Source of the DNA: Pseudooceanicola sp.
GTDB taxonomy: Bacteria; Pseudomonadota; Alphaproteobacteria; Rhodobacterales; Rhodobacteraceae
Direction of reading: 5' to 3'
NCBI GenBank assembly: GCA_002709085.1
Contig: PAPR01000050.1
Location: forward strand, 1 to 42,567
Length of the DNA stretch: 42,567 bases
The notes beneath the pieces were generated by a model, which was not told the origin of the DNA, ran no database searches, and saw nothing but the letters and a program-made list of their open reading frames with translations. The translations under genes were made by a program, and so were the position numbers. How positions within the stretch are numbered: position 1 is the stretch's first letter; each line of letters opens with the position of its first letter. Shown here one piece after another: positions 26,292 through 35,998 of this stretch.

Positions 26292-27209
26292 TTGGCACAG
26301 GATCGCAGACAAGAGGCCGATTACCTCACCCCGCTGCGCCGGCTTCTGGGCAGCGTCCTCATTCTGGCGCTCTTCGGGCTATTCCTGTTCTGGCGGATCG
26401 ACAGCCCGCGCGTCGAACGGTTCCGCGCGCAGGTCGTCGATCAGGTGGTGCCCTCATTCGACTGGGCTATGGCGCCTGTGGACGGGACCCTGAACATCCT
26501 TCGGGATTTTCAGAGCTACACGCGCATCCATAAGCAAAATCAAGAGCTTCGGCGCGAATTGCAGCAGATGAAGGCCTGGAAAGAGGCCGCGCTGCAACTG
26601 GAGCAGGAGAACGCCCGACTGCTCGATCTGAACAAGGTCCGGCTGGATCCCCGCCTCACCCATGTAACGGGCGTCGTCATGGCCGACAGCGGCTCGCCCT
26701 TCCGCCAGTCCCTGCTGCTGAACGTCGGGGCGCGCGACGGGATCGTGGACGGCTGGGCGACGATGGACGGGATCGGGCTGGTCGGGCGCATCTCGGGCGT
26801 GGGAAGCAAGACCGCGCGTGTGCTCTTGCTCACCGATTCCTCATCCCGCTTGCCGGTGACGATCCAGCCCTCGGGGCAACGCGCGCTGATCGAGGGCGAC
26901 AATTCCGCCGCGCCACCAATCGAATTCCTCGAAGCGCCAGAATTGGTGCGTCCCGGCGACCGCATCATTTCCTCCGGCGATGGCGGCGTCTTTCCCGCCG
27001 GCCTTTTGGTTGGCCGGGTCGCGCAGGATCCCGGTGGACGGCTGCGGGTGCGACTGGCGGCGGATTTCGAACGGCTGGAATACCTGCGGGTCCTGCGTCA
27101 CCTTGGCACCGAGACCATTCAGGACCCCGGCACGCTGATCGAACCCCGACTGAATGGCGAGGAGAAAACCGGCGTTGACCTCAGCACGCGGGAGGGTGTC
27201 GATGGCTGA
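26292..27209 (+). CDS. mreC: rod shape-determining protein MreC
   Basis: 305 residues: one N-terminal membrane anchor (VLILALFGLFLFWRI), a coiled coil at about 75-120 (NQELRRELQQMKAWKEAALQ and following), then the MreC beta-barrel domains (VMADSGSPFRQSLLLNVGA, GIGLVGRISGVGSKTARVLL, ISSGDGGVFPAGLLVG). Periplasmic partner of MreB, PBP2 and RodA. The start is TTG at 26292, with AAAAGGGG 5 bases before it. The stop overlaps the mreD start by 8 bases. Confidence 0.94.
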   Translation: MAQDRRQEADYLTPLRRLLGSVLILALFGLFLFWRIDSPRVERFRAQVVDQVVPSFDWAMAPVDGTLNILRDFQSYTRIHKQNQELRRELQQMKAWKEAALQLEQENARLLDLNKVRLDPRLTHVTGVVMADSGSPFRQSLLLNVGARDGIVDGWATMDGIGLVGRISGVGSKTARVLLLTDSSSRLPVTIQPSGQRALIEGDNSAAPPIEFLEAPELVRPGDRIISSGDGGVFPAGLLVGRVAQDPGGRLRVRLAADFERLEYLRVLRHLGTETIQDPGTLIEPRLNGEEKTGVDLSTREGVDG

Positions 27210-27750
27210 ACACGCGGCTGCCTCCCCGGCCCGGATCTGGTCGATGCGCGCCATCTACGTCGTGATCTCGCTCGGCATCCTGCTGCTCGAACTTCTGCCG
27301 CAGCAAACCATGCCACGGACCTTTGCCGGACCGGACATGATCCTGCTGTTGACCTTCACCTTTGCCTTGCGGCGTCCTGAATTCATCCCATCTGGCATCG
27401 TCGCGATGGTGATGGTGCTCGCGGATTTGTTGCTTCAACGCCCGCCCGGTTTAATGGCAGCACTGACGGTTCTGGCCTCGCAGACCCTGCGCAACCGCTC
27501 GGACGGGGTGCGCACCCTGCCCTTCACCGTGGAATGGTTGACTGCCGCGCTGGCGCTTTGCGGCGTGCTGATCGGTTACCGGATCATCCTCGCGATCTTC
27601 GTCGTGCCGCAAGCCCCGGCGTTGCTGGTGCTGTCGCAATTGTTTTCCACCGCACTGGCCTATCCGCTGATGGTGCTGGGCTGCGCTGTGCTCTTTGGCG
27701 TGCGCCGCGTGGCACCGGGTGAGGTCGATACATTGGGACACCGCATATGA
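27202..27750 (+). CDS. mreD: rod shape-determining protein MreD
   Basis: 182-residue inner-membrane protein with several hydrophobic helices (IYVVISLGILLLELLPQ, FIPSGIVAMVMVLADLLLQR, ALALCGVLIGYRIILAIFVV, FSTALAYPLMVLGCAVLFGV). Sequence is weakly conserved in the family; position between mreC and mrdA is decisive. Start taken at ATG 27202 after GGGAGGG; overlaps mreC, and its stop overlaps mrdA as ATGA. Confidence 0.9.
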   Translation: MAEHAAASPARIWSMRAIYVVISLGILLLELLPQQTMPRTFAGPDMILLLTFTFALRRPEFIPSGIVAMVMVLADLLLQRPPGLMAALTVLASQTLRNRSDGVRTLPFTVEWLTAALALCGVLIGYRIILAIFVVPQAPALLVLSQLFSTALAYPLMVLGCAVLFGVRRVAPGEVDTLGHRI

Positions 27751-29690
27751 AACGTCCGAACAAGGATACAGCCGCGGGTGCACGCAAGCTGAACCGCCGC
27801 ACGCTGATCATCGGCGGCGCGCAGGCGGGTTTCATGGGACTTCTGGCGCTTCGCATGCGCTACATGCAGGTCGAAGAAGCCGACAAGTTCCGCCTGCTGG
27901 CCGAAGAGAACCGCGTCAACATTCGCCTTATTCCGCCCGCACGCGGCGAAATCTTTGACCGCAACGGCGCGGCCATCGCCGTCAACAACCCCGCCTACCG
28001 GATCACCCTGACGCGTGAGGACGCGGACGATGTCGACACGATCATGCAGCGCCTCGGCTCTCTCCTGTCGCTCAATGACGAAGAAATGGAGCGCGTCACC
28101 ACCGAGTTGAAGCGCACCCAGCCATTCTTTCCCGTGACCGTCGCGGATCAGGTGCAATGGTCCGATGTCACGCAGATCGCCGTCAACGCCCCCGCCCTGC
28201 CCGGTGTCACCCCCGAGGTCGGGCTGACCCGGACCTATCCGCAGGCCGCTGATTATGCACATGTGGTCGGCTACGTCGGCCCTGTCTCGGACTACGATCT
28301 GGCCAAGATCGACGCCCCCGACCAATTGCTGCTGATCCCCCGCTTTCAGATCGGCAAGGTCGGTCTGGAAGCCAAGATGGAGGACGCTCTGCGCGGCAAG
28401 GCCGGTGCGCGCCGGGTTGAGGTCAACCATGTCGGGCGCGAGATGCGCGAGCTGGACCGCCGCGCAGGGGTTCAGGGCGAAGACCTGCAACTGACCATCG
28501 ACAACAAGCTGCAAACCTACGTTCAGGCGCGACTGGAAGGCGAAAGCGCAGCCGCCGTCGTGATGGACGTAACCTCGGGCGACATGCTCGCGATCGGCTC
28601 CGCGCCCTCGTTCGATCCCAACCTCTTTGTGCGGGGCATCTCCGTCAGCGACTATCGCGCCCTGACCGAGAACAAGTATCGCCCGCTCGCCGCGAAATCC
28701 GTGCAAGGCATCTACCCGCCCGGCTCGACCTTCAAGATGGTGGTCGCCCTCGCCGGGTTGGAAGCGGGGATCATCGGCCCTGAGGACACGTTCTACTGCG
28801 GCGGGCACCTCGAAGTTTCGGGGCGACGCTTTCACTGCTGGAAACGCGCCGGGCATGGTCACGTCAACCTTGAGAAATCCCTCCGGGAAAGCTGTGACGT
28901 CTTTTACTACGAACTCGCCCTGGAACTCGGGATCGAGAACATTTCCAACATGGCGCAGAGGCTCGGCTTGGGTGAACCTGTCGACCTGCCGATGTCGGCC
29001 GTTGCCTCCGGGCTTGCCCCGACCAAGGCGTGGAAACGCTCCGCGCGCGGCGAAGACTGGGTGATCGGCGATACCGTGAACTCGGCCATCGGACAGGGCT
29101 ATGTGCTCGCCTCCCCGCTGCAATTGGCGTTGATGACGGCGCGCATCGCGTCGGGCAACGCTGTCACGCCGCGGCTCGTCAAAAAGGTTAACGGAATCGA
29201 ACAGCCCAGCGGCGCGGGCCCGAGCCTCGGGTTGAACGAAAACCACCTCCGTCAGGTGCGCAAGGCAATGTTCGCCGTGTCCAACAGCCGTCAAGGCACC
29301 GCTTACCGCAGTCGGATCATCGCTGAAGACATGCGCATGGCCGGCAAGACCGGCACCAGTCAGGTCCGCAACATCACCGCCAAGGAACGCGCGGCGGGTG
29401 TCAGATCGAACGCCGACCTGCCCTGGGAACGGCGCGATCACGCCTTGTTCGTGGATTTCGCGCCCTATGATAATCCCCGGATCGCTGTGGCAGTGGTCGT
29501 CGAACACGGCGGCGGCGGCTCGACAGTGGCGGCCCCAATCGCGCGCGACGTCACCTTGCAGGCTCTCTATAACGGCGAACCGCCGCTGGAGGCCTATCCG
29601 CAAAAGGACCGTGGACGGATCAAGGAACAGCAAAAGCGACTGCGAGAATACCGGCCCGACGCCCCGCCCGATGCCAAGAGCCGCGCATGA
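27747..29690 (+). CDS. mrdA: penicillin-binding protein 2 (peptidoglycan transpeptidase)
   Basis: 647-residue class B PBP of the elongasome. A hydrophobic segment near residue 20-38 anchors it. The dimerisation domain includes IPPARGEIFDRNG (62-74). Transpeptidase motifs are STFK (327-330, active Ser327), SCD (382-384, the SxN position as Asp, usual for PBP2) and KTGT (534-537). It crosslinks glycan made by RodA, encoded immediately after with an ATGA overlap. Confidence 0.96.
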   Translation: MKRPNKDTAAGARKLNRRTLIIGGAQAGFMGLLALRMRYMQVEEADKFRLLAEENRVNIRLIPPARGEIFDRNGAAIAVNNPAYRITLTREDADDVDTIMQRLGSLLSLNDEEMERVTTELKRTQPFFPVTVADQVQWSDVTQIAVNAPALPGVTPEVGLTRTYPQAADYAHVVGYVGPVSDYDLAKIDAPDQLLLIPRFQIGKVGLEAKMEDALRGKAGARRVEVNHVGREMRELDRRAGVQGEDLQLTIDNKLQTYVQARLEGESAAAVVMDVTSGDMLAIGSAPSFDPNLFVRGISVSDYRALTENKYRPLAAKSVQGIYPPGSTFKMVVALAGLEAGIIGPEDTFYCGGHLEVSGRRFHCWKRAGHGHVNLEKSLRESCDVFYYELALELGIENISNMAQRLGLGEPVDLPMSAVASGLAPTKAWKRSARGEDWVIGDTVNSAIGQGYVLASPLQLALMTARIASGNAVTPRLVKKVNGIEQPSGAGPSLGLNENHLRQVRKAMFAVSNSRQGTAYRSRIIAEDMRMAGKTGTSQVRNITAKERAAGVRSNADLPWERRDHALFVDFAPYDNPRIAVAVVVEHGGGGSTVAAPIARDVTLQALYNGEPPLEAYPQKDRGRIKEQQKRLREYRPDAPPDAKSRA

Positions 29691-30826
29691 GCTTTCTCGA
29701 ATACAACGTCAAGACGACCCCGAGCGGTATCCGCAAGGTGCTGTTCCTGAACTGGCCGCTGATCCTGTTGCTGACGGCGGTGGCGAGCTTTGGGTTTCTC
29801 ATGTTGTATTCGGTCGCCGGCGGGTCCCTGGAGCCCTGGGCGGAACCACAGATGAAGCGGTTCGTTCTGGGTCTCGTGGTCATGGTCTGCCTTGCGATGG
29901 TGCCTATCTGGCTGTGGCGGAACCTTTCGGTCGTCGCCTTTCTCGGCTCTCTCGTTCTGCTGCTGGCGGTGGAGTTCTTTGGTGCGGTCGGGATGGGCGC
30001 GCAGCGCTGGATCGATCTCGGCTTCATGCGGTTGCAGCCCTCCGAGCTGACCAAGATCACGCTGGTCATGGTGCTGGCCGCCTATTATGACGCCCTGCCG
30101 CTGAACAAGACGTCGCGGCCCATCTGGGTGATCCTGCCCGTGCTGGTGATCCTGCTGCCGACCTACCTCGTGCTGCGCCAGCCCGACCTCGGCACGGCGC
30201 TGCTGCTGATGATCGGCGGCGGCGGCGTCATGTTCATCGCCGGCGTGCACTGGGCCTATTTCGTCGCCGTGCTGACGACCGGGATCGCGACGGTCACGGC
30301 GGTATTCAAATCGCGCGGCACGGATTGGCAGTTGATCAAGGATTACCAGTTCCGGCGCATCGACACCTTCCTCGATCCCTCCAACGATCCCCTTGGCGCC
30401 GGGTATCACATCACGCAGGCCAAAATCGCCCTCGGCTCCGGCGGCTGGACCGGGCGGGGCTTCATGCAGGGAACGCAATCGCGGCTGAACTTCCTGCCCG
30501 AAAAACACACGGATTTCATCTTTACCACACTGGCAGAGGAATTCGGTTTTATCGGAGCCTTCTCGCTGCTGGCGCTCTATGCGCTGATCATCGTGTTCTG
30601 CATCTCCTCCGCGTTGGCGAACAAGGATCGCTTTGCCTCCATCCTGACGCTGGGCATCGCGATAACGTTCTTTTTGTTCTTCGCGGTCAATATGTCGATG
30701 GTCATGGGGCTCGCACCGGTGGTCGGGGTGCCGCTGCCGCTGGTCTCCTACGGCGGCTCTGCCATGCTGGTTCTGATGGCTGCCTTTGGCCTGGTGCAAA
30801 GCGCCCATATCCACAGACCGCGATAG
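29687..30826 (+). CDS. rodA: rod shape-determining protein RodA (peptidoglycan glycosyltransferase)
   Basis: 379-residue SEDS-family polytopic protein that polymerises lipid II with PBP2. About ten hydrophobic segments; GAQRWIDLGFMRLQPSELTK (the family block before the catalytic Asp loop), LRQPDLGTALLL, GSGGWTGRGFMQGTQSRLNF, PEKHTDFIFTTLAEEFGFIG and the C-terminal PLPLVSYGGSAMLVLMAAFG are signature blocks. ATGA overlap with mrdA; ghrA starts right after its stop. Confidence 0.97.
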   Translation: MSFLEYNVKTTPSGIRKVLFLNWPLILLLTAVASFGFLMLYSVAGGSLEPWAEPQMKRFVLGLVVMVCLAMVPIWLWRNLSVVAFLGSLVLLLAVEFFGAVGMGAQRWIDLGFMRLQPSELTKITLVMVLAAYYDALPLNKTSRPIWVILPVLVILLPTYLVLRQPDLGTALLLMIGGGGVMFIAGVHWAYFVAVLTTGIATVTAVFKSRGTDWQLIKDYQFRRIDTFLDPSNDPLGAGYHITQAKIALGSGGWTGRGFMQGTQSRLNFLPEKHTDFIFTTLAEEFGFIGAFSLLALYALIIVFCISSALANKDRFASILTLGIAITFFLFFAVNMSMVMGLAPVVGVPLPLVSYGGSAMLVLMAAFGLVQSAHIHRPR

Positions 30827-31759
30827 ATGAGCATAAAGGTTCTCTTCGCCGCCAGCGATACCGACTGGCAGGCGTATCGGACGTCCCTGCGCACCGCCCT
30901 CGACGACGCTGGGCTGGACGCGACACTTGCCCGCGACCTGCCGCCCGATGAGGTCGACTATATCGTCTATGCGCCGAGCGGTGGCCTGCGCGATTTCACA
31001 CCCTACACCCGCTGCAAAGCGGTGATGAGCCTTTGGGCGGGGGTCGAGACCATCGTTTGCAACGAAACGCTAACCATGCCACTGACACGGATGGTCGACC
31101 CCGGCCTCACCGAAGGCATGGTGGAATGGGTGACGGGTCATGTGCTGCGCCTGCACCTCAACATCGATCACGCGCTGGCGCGGCAGGATGGCCGCTGGGA
31201 TCGCCACGTGCCGCCCTTGGCCCGCGACCGCCCGGTGACGATCCTCGGGTTGGGTAAATTGGGGCATGCCTGCGCTAAGGCACTGAGCGCGCTTAACTTT
31301 CCGGTCAGCGGATGGAGCCGCAGCGCCAAGGACATTCCCGACGTCCGCACCTATGCGGGGCCCGAGGGGCTACGCGCGGCGCTGTCGAGCGCAGAGATCC
31401 TCGTCCTGCTCCTGCCCGACACGCCCGAAACGGTCGACATCCTCGACGCCGATGCACTCGCCACGCTGCCAAAGGGCGCGATGATCATCAACCCCGGACG
31501 AGGGCCGCTGATCGATGACGAGGCCTTGCTGGACGCGCTGGATCGCGGTCACATCTCTCAGGCGACGCTGGACGTCTTTCGCATCGAACCACTGCCGGTA
31601 GAGCACCCGTTCTGGGCGCATCCCAAGGTCACGGTGACACCGCATATCGCGTCTGAAACCCGCCCCGTCTCGGCCGCACGAGTGATTGCGGAGAACATGC
31701 GCAACTGCGAAATGGGTCTGCCGTTGGAACATCTGGTGGACCGCGGCAATGGGTACTGA
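30827..31759 (+). CDS. ghrA: glyoxylate/hydroxypyruvate reductase A
   Basis: 310-residue D-2-hydroxyacid dehydrogenase of the GhrA type. Rossmann GLGKLG (141-146), Arg225 in NPGRGPLIDD, Glu254 in FRIEPLP and His273 in TPHIASETRP form the active site. WAGVETIVCNE is the GhrA-type substrate loop. Its ATG follows the rodA TAG directly, so it rides on the mre operon although it is metabolic. It is a second, distinct 2-oxoacid reductase besides the gene at 6235-7188. Confidence 0.9.
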   Translation: MSIKVLFAASDTDWQAYRTSLRTALDDAGLDATLARDLPPDEVDYIVYAPSGGLRDFTPYTRCKAVMSLWAGVETIVCNETLTMPLTRMVDPGLTEGMVEWVTGHVLRLHLNIDHALARQDGRWDRHVPPLARDRPVTILGLGKLGHACAKALSALNFPVSGWSRSAKDIPDVRTYAGPEGLRAALSSAEILVLLLPDTPETVDILDADALATLPKGAMIINPGRGPLIDDEALLDALDRGHISQATLDVFRIEPLPVEHPFWAHPKVTVTPHIASETRPVSAARVIAENMRNCEMGLPLEHLVDRGNGY

Positions 31760-31816
31760 GGCGGAGGGCGTTTCAGGGCGCGGGCCTGTCTGGAGGTGCG
31801 TGCGGCCAATGCAGGA

Positions 31817-31850
31817 TGCCTCCGGCGGGAGTATTTTGCACGAGATGAAG
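31817..31850 (-). repeat. dispersed intergenic repeat, copy 1
   Basis: On the minus strand this reads CTTCATCTCGTGCAAAATAC followed by TCCCGCCGGAGGC. It shares CTTCATCTCGT, two to three variable bases, then AAATACTC with copies at 36684 and 41618. All three lie between genes. Confidence 0.6.
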
Positions 31851-31890
31851 TCTGGAACGCCCTGCACGGAAAGCGTGACGGTGCGGCGGT

Positions 31891-32637
31891 TCAGGTGCCC
31901 CGAAGATCGCGCGCCGGGTAGCGGGCCGCGATGTCACGCGCGATGCGACAATCTTTACCGTCGAGAGGTGTGCGCGCCTCAGCCAAGGACGATCGAAATC
32001 GCAAGCGAAAGGCCCAGAGCATCAGGTCATCGAGCGCATCGACATCCTCGGGGCGTCGATAGCCAATCCGTGCGAGGTCCGCGTGAAACTGTTCGCGATC
32101 CACCGGCGCTGCACCACCGTCCTCGGGCCAGACGGCGAGCCCTTTGCGCGCCAGCCGTCGCCAGTCAAAGCGCGGGCCGGGGTCGGATTTACGGTGCGGA
32201 GCCATGTCCGAATGCCCGATCACCCGTTCAGGCGGAATCGACCACCGCGCGAGGATACCAGGCAATAGCGCCTCCAATGTTCTCATCTGCGGCTCTGGAT
32301 AGGGATGCAACGCGGTGTTTGCCAGCTCGATCCCGATGGAGTGCGAGTTGACTTCACCGACATCGCCCCAGGCTCCCTGCCCTGCGTGCCAGCCCCGGTC
32401 GATCTCGTCCACCATCTGCCACAAGCGCCCGGATTCAGAGATCAGATAGTGACAAGAGACGGGCGGCAAGCCGACCGGTGGATCGGGGCTGCATAAACGC
32501 TCCAGCGCGGCTTCGGCAGTCAGCATCGCGGTGTGGTGGATGACCACCATATCAGGATCGCCACCATGGCGGCGGTGGTTGACGTTAGGCGATGGATGCC
32601 AGCAGGCGTCGGGATGTCGAAAGCCCGTCGGGGCCAT
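31891..32637 (-). CDS. N-acetylmuramoyl-L-alanine amidase (AmpD/AmiD type)
   Basis: 248-residue zinc amidase_2 domain protein that cuts between MurNAc and L-Ala. Zinc-type residues are His in MVVIHHTAM (about 34-35) and the C-terminal GHSDMAPHRKSDPGPRFDW block; LWQMVDEIDRGWHAGQGAWG and NSHSIGIELAN are family blocks. There is no signal peptide, so a cytoplasmic AmpD-like role in muropeptide recycling is more likely than a periplasmic one. It is 2 bases from the excalibur lipoprotein gene upstream, so the two are cotranscribed. Confidence 0.9.
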   Translation of the reverse strand: MAPTGFRHPDACWHPSPNVNHRRHGGDPDMVVIHHTAMLTAEAALERLCSPDPPVGLPPVSCHYLISESGRLWQMVDEIDRGWHAGQGAWGDVGEVNSHSIGIELANTALHPYPEPQMRTLEALLPGILARWSIPPERVIGHSDMAPHRKSDPGPRFDWRRLARKGLAVWPEDGGAAPVDREQFHADLARIGYRRPEDVDALDDLMLWAFRLRFRSSLAEARTPLDGKDCRIARDIAARYPARDLRGT

Positions 32638-32639
32638 TG

Positions 32640-33404
32640 TCAGCCGCCCGCCGCCTTGCGGAAGGGACGCGGGTCCCAGTCACAGGCATAGCCGTCGCCG
32701 TCCGGATCCAACCCCTTGCGATCACGATCGGGGCCGCCTCCCTCCAGAAACGCCCGCTGCGCCAGATCGGGCGACGGAAAAGCGGCGCAACTGCGCTGAT
32801 ATCGCCCCTCGCTCGACAGCAGACTGGTGCGTCGATACTGCGGCTGACCGACCGAATGCGTCGTCTGCAAGGCATAGGCCACGATGTTCGGCCCGGTGTC
32901 CGTGCGTGACGGCAGCGCCTCGGGCTGGATCTGGGTGTAATTCGCGCGGTTCTGCGCGATCAGCGCCTTGTCGTCCGCGATGGAGCGCTGCTCGCCCACG
33001 GCGTCGAAATCGTTCTCACGGCTCAACCCGGCAGAGTTGACAGCGACGGGCGGCGGGTTCGAAGGGCTCGCGTTGACCGTACCTGCACCGCTGGTCCCGT
33101 TGGCGGAGTTCAGCGCTGCACGGGTCTGTGCGGCGATATCCGCACCCTCGCCAGTGGTATTGCCCGCGCCACCGATCCCGCCTGAAGGCGACAGGGGTTC
33201 AGACGACACCGCGCTGGCCGCCGGCAGGCCGGAGGCAGCACCGGCCTGACCGGAAAGCTGCGCCTCCCGCTGGCGTTGGTATTCGCTGTAATCGCCAAAT
33301 CCGACACCCGCGCCGCTGTCGGGAACGTCGGGCTGGCAGGCGGCGAGCCCGGTCATCGTCAGGGCGAAAAGGCCCAACCGCACGTGCTGTTTCGTCATCA
33401 TCAT
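32640..33404 (-). CDS. excalibur calcium-binding domain lipoprotein
   Basis: 254 residues. The N-terminus MMMTKQHVRLGLFALTMTGL continues to LAAC, a lipobox with Cys at residue 23 from this start, so the protein is a lipoprotein made mature by Lgt/Lsp. A long low-complexity Ser/Gly/Ala/Asn region (about 35-140) follows, then a conserved C-terminus with DPDGDGYACDWDP, an EF-hand-like excalibur motif. Such motifs are linked to extracellular calcium-dependent proteins, but the role here is unknown. I start at ATG 33404; ATG 33401, 33398 or a GTG at 33419 are alternatives. Confidence 0.8.
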   Translation of the reverse strand: MMMTKQHVRLGLFALTMTGLAACQPDVPDSGAGVGFGDYSEYQRQREAQLSGQAGAASGLPAASAVSSEPLSPSGGIGGAGNTTGEGADIAAQTRAALNSANGTSGAGTVNASPSNPPPVAVNSAGLSRENDFDAVGEQRSIADDKALIAQNRANYTQIQPEALPSRTDTGPNIVAYALQTTHSVGQPQYRRTSLLSSEGRYQRSCAAFPSPDLAQRAFLEGGGPDRDRKGLDPDGDGYACDWDPRPFRKAAGG

Positions 33405-33458
33405 TGCGCTATCACCCACTGCTCACGCGCTGGACAAGTCCGACGCTTTGCCCCGCGT

Positions 33459-34946
33459 TTACCACCATTTCACCGGTTTCGCCACAAAGCCCGCAGCAGT
33501 TTCCAGTGCATAAGCCGTATTCAGCAAATCCGCCTCCTCCCAGGGACGCCCGATCAACTGCAGGCCCAGTGGCAACCCCTGATGGTCGAGGCCAGCCGGG
33601 ACGGATATGCCCGGCAATCCGGCAAGGTTCACCGTGACGGTAAAGACATCGTTGAGGTACATCTGAACCGGATCGGCGCTCTTCATCTCGCCCAGACCAA
33701 AGGCGGCAGAGGGCGTCGCGGGCGTCAGCACCGCATCGACCCCCTGGGCAAAGACGTCATCAAAGTCCTGCTTGATCAATGTCCTGACCCGCCGCGCCCG
33801 GTTGTAATAGGCGTCATAGAACCCGGCAGAGAGAACGTAGGTCCCGATCATCACGCGGCGCTGAACCTCTGCGCCAAAGCCCTCGGCACGGGTCTTTTCA
33901 TACATCTCCGTGATGCCATCGCCGCTGCCCAGTGTCGCGCGATGCCCGTAGCGCACCCCGTCATACCGCGCGAGGTTCGAGGATGCCTCCGCCGGTGCGA
34001 TAACGTAATAGGCCGCCAGGGCGTATTTCGTATGCGGCAAGGAGATGTCGACAATCTTGGCCCCGGCATCACGCAGCATGTCCTTGCCCTGGCTCCACAG
34101 CGCCTCGATCTCCTCGGGAATACCCTCCATGTGGTATTCCTTGGGGATGCCGATGGTCTTGCCGCGGATGTCACCGCTCAGCGCCGCCTCGAAATCCGGC
34201 ACTGCCAGATCGACCGAGGTGCTGTCGCGCGGATCATGCGAACACATTGCGCCCAGCATGATCGCCGCGTCGCGCACGTCCTTCGTCATTGGTCCCGCCT
34301 GATCGAGTGAGGAGGCAAAGGCGATGGTGCCCCAACGCGAGCACCGCCCGTAGGTCGGTTTGATTCCGGTGATGCCGGTGAAGGCCGCGGGCTGGCGGAT
34401 CGACCCGCCGGTGTCGGTGCCGGTCGCCGCCAGGCAAAGGTCCGCGGCCACCGCCGCGGCCGAGCCGCCCGAAGACCCGCCCGGTGTCAGCGCCGCCTTG
34501 TCATCGCGACGGCGCCAGGGGTTTACAGCATTGCCGTAAACTGAAGTCTCATTGGAGGAACCCATTGCAAATTCGTCCATGTTCAGCTTGCCCAGCATCA
34601 CCGCCCCGGCGTCGATCAGGTTCTGGCTGACGGCGGATTCATACTGCGGCTGAAACCCCTCAAGGATACGGCTCGCCGCTTGGGAGGCGACGCCCTCAGT
34701 ACAAAACAAATCCTTGATCCCAATCGGGATGCCGCACATCGCGGGCGCATCGCCTGCCTTGATCCGGGCATCGGCAGCCGCCGCGCGGTCCCGCGCGATC
34801 TCGGGCGTCTTGTGTACAAAGGCATTCAACCCATCGGCGCCGTCAATCGCGCTCAGGCAGGCCTCAGTCAGCTCAACGCTGGTCATATCGCCCTTGCGCA
34901 GCGCGTCGCGCGCGCCTGCGATGGTCAGTTTGCTCAGATCACTCAT
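33459..34946 (-). CDS. gatA: Asp-tRNA(Asn)/Glu-tRNA(Gln) amidotransferase subunit A
   Basis: 495-residue amidase of the GatCAB complex that turns Glu-tRNA(Gln) (and often Asp-tRNA(Asn)) into the correct amide form, using ammonia from glutamine. The Ser-cisSer-Lys triad is visible: Lys78 in IPIGIKDLF, Ser158 in [14 protein letters not shown] and Ser182 in [30 protein letters not shown] lies in the later conserved block. Its ATG overlaps the gatC stop by 4 bases. gatB is not in the window. Confidence 0.96.
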   Translation of the reverse strand: MSDLSKLTIAGARDALRKGDMTSVELTEACLSAIDGADGLNAFVHKTPEIARDRAAAADARIKAGDAPAMCGIPIGIKDLFCTEGVASQAASRILEGFQPQYESAVSQNLIDAGAVMLGKLNMDEFAMGSSNETSVYGNAVNPWRRRDDKAALTPGGSSGGSAAAVAADLCLAATGTDTGGSIRQPAAFTGITGIKPTYGRCSRWGTIAFASSLDQAGPMTKDVRDAAIMLGAMCSHDPRDSTSVDLAVPDFEAALSGDIRGKTIGIPKEYHMEGIPEEIEALWSQGKDMLRDAGAKIVDISLPHTKYALAAYYVIAPAEASSNLARYDGVRYGHRATLGSGDGITEMYEKTRAEGFGAEVQRRVMIGTYVLSAGFYDAYYNRARRVRTLIKQDFDDVFAQGVDAVLTPATPSAAFGLGEMKSADPVQMYLNDVFTVTVNLAGLPGISVPAGLDHQGLPLGLQLIGRPWEEADLLNTAYALETAAGFVAKPVKWW

Positions 34947-35230
34947 TCCACCACCTTCGGCACGGCAAAGAACCCCTCGCGGGCATCCGGCGCATTGGCC
35001 AAAACCTTGTCCTGCTGGCTGCCGTCAGTGACCACGTCCTCACGCCGCTTCAGGCGCATCGGCGTGACGCTGGTCATCGGCTCCACACCCTCGACGTCAA
35101 CTTCGCTCAGCTGGTCGATAAAGCCGAGGATGGTGTTGAATTCCTGCGCCAGCACAGGCAGATCAGCCGGCTCGACCTTGATCCGGGCCAGCTTTGCCAC
35201 GCGCGCGGCGGTGCCTTCGTCGATGGACAT
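34943..35230 (-). CDS. gatC: Asp-tRNA(Asn)/Glu-tRNA(Gln) amidotransferase subunit C
   Basis: 95-residue small subunit that clamps GatA and Gat[21 protein letters not shown] and [19 protein letters not shown] are the helix blocks of GatC, and the C-terminal [17 protein letters not shown] is its hallmark. Start chosen at ATG 35230, with GGGGAGAG upstream, matching the usual length. Cotranscribed with gatA. Confidence 0.95.
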   Translation of the reverse strand: MSIDEGTAARVAKLARIKVEPADLPVLAQEFNTILGFIDQLSEVDVEGVEPMTSVTPMRLKRREDVVTDGSQQDKVLANAPDAREGFFAVPKVVE

Positions 35231-35273
35231 GCACTCTCCCCTTTTGTTCGGGACTTCTTTAATCCGGGCCGGT

Positions 35274-35939
35274 TTATCGCCCCCCGTCGCCCCCCGCAAG
35301 GTGGCGGCGCAAAACCTCGATCATCCAGCCGAGCAATGCGGCGTTCAGCAGATGCCAGAGGTAATGCGTGCCACCCGGCCAGCGTGCGCACATGGGTTGG
35401 TCAAGCGAGCGGAACAGGATCGAAAGAGCAAGCAATCCGGCCCCGACGGCGAGGCCACGCGCGACCTGCCGCATCCGCCCCCACAAGGCAACCGAATAGG
35501 CGGCGATCAACACGGGCACCGGCGCATAGCCTGCCGAACCGGCAAGCCCCGGCAGCATCGCGAACAGTGGCACCGTCAGCGCTGCATAAGGCACGAACAG
35601 CGCGGTCCCCAGCGCCGCCCAGCCTTGCCGCAGACCCCAGAAATAGCGATTGGCGAAATAGATATAAGTCAGGATAAAAACCAGGATCGGCAGCACATCC
35701 GCCACCCCTGCCCAGCGGGTGGCAAAGGTGTGAAACAGCCCTGATCCGACGCCAATCACGCCCAGGATAACGGCGAGGATGCGTGCTGGCCGATGATTGG
35801 GCGCGATCTGGCCCGCCCTTCGCCACATGATCAGCGCGACGATAAGAAACGCAAGGTTGCTCAGCGCGTTCCACGGCTCCGCCCAGAAACTCGGATCAAG
35901 TCGTTCACAATATCCGTCGACGGCCTCGGTCCAACTCAT
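35274..35939 (-). CDS. ceramidase-family integral membrane protein
   Basis: 221 residues with about seven hydrophobic segments. [20 protein letters not shown] at the N-terminus, [20 protein letters not shown] (the S-x3-H and Asp of the CREST superfamily) and the C-terminal [11 protein letters not shown] (H-x3-H) match the alkaline ceramidase fold (PF05875). Most bacteria of this group lack sphingolipids, so ceramide as substrate is doubtful; a different amide lipid is possible. AAGGGAAA lies upstream of ATG 35939. Divergent from the MBL hydrolase gene by 59 bases. Confidence 0.82.
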   Translation of the reverse strand: MSWTEAVDGYCERLDPSFWAEPWNALSNLAFLIVALIMWRRAGQIAPNHRPARILAVILGVIGVGSGLFHTFATRWAGVADVLPILVFILTYIYFANRYFWGLRQGWAALGTALFVPYAALTVPLFAMLPGLAGSAGYAPVPVLIAAYSVALWGRMRQVARGLAVGAGLLALSILFRSLDQPMCARWPGGTHYLWHLLNAALLGWMIEVLRRHLAGGDGGR

Positions 35940-35998
35940 ATCGGTTTCCCTTGCTGCTCGTCCCCGATAGGCTTGCGCGATAAACTCAGGAGACACAC

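Noticed and set aside
27660-29633. 657-codon minus-strand frame opposite mrdA
   Set aside because: Antisense to PBP2 with all three active-site motifs in place; no recognisable domain.
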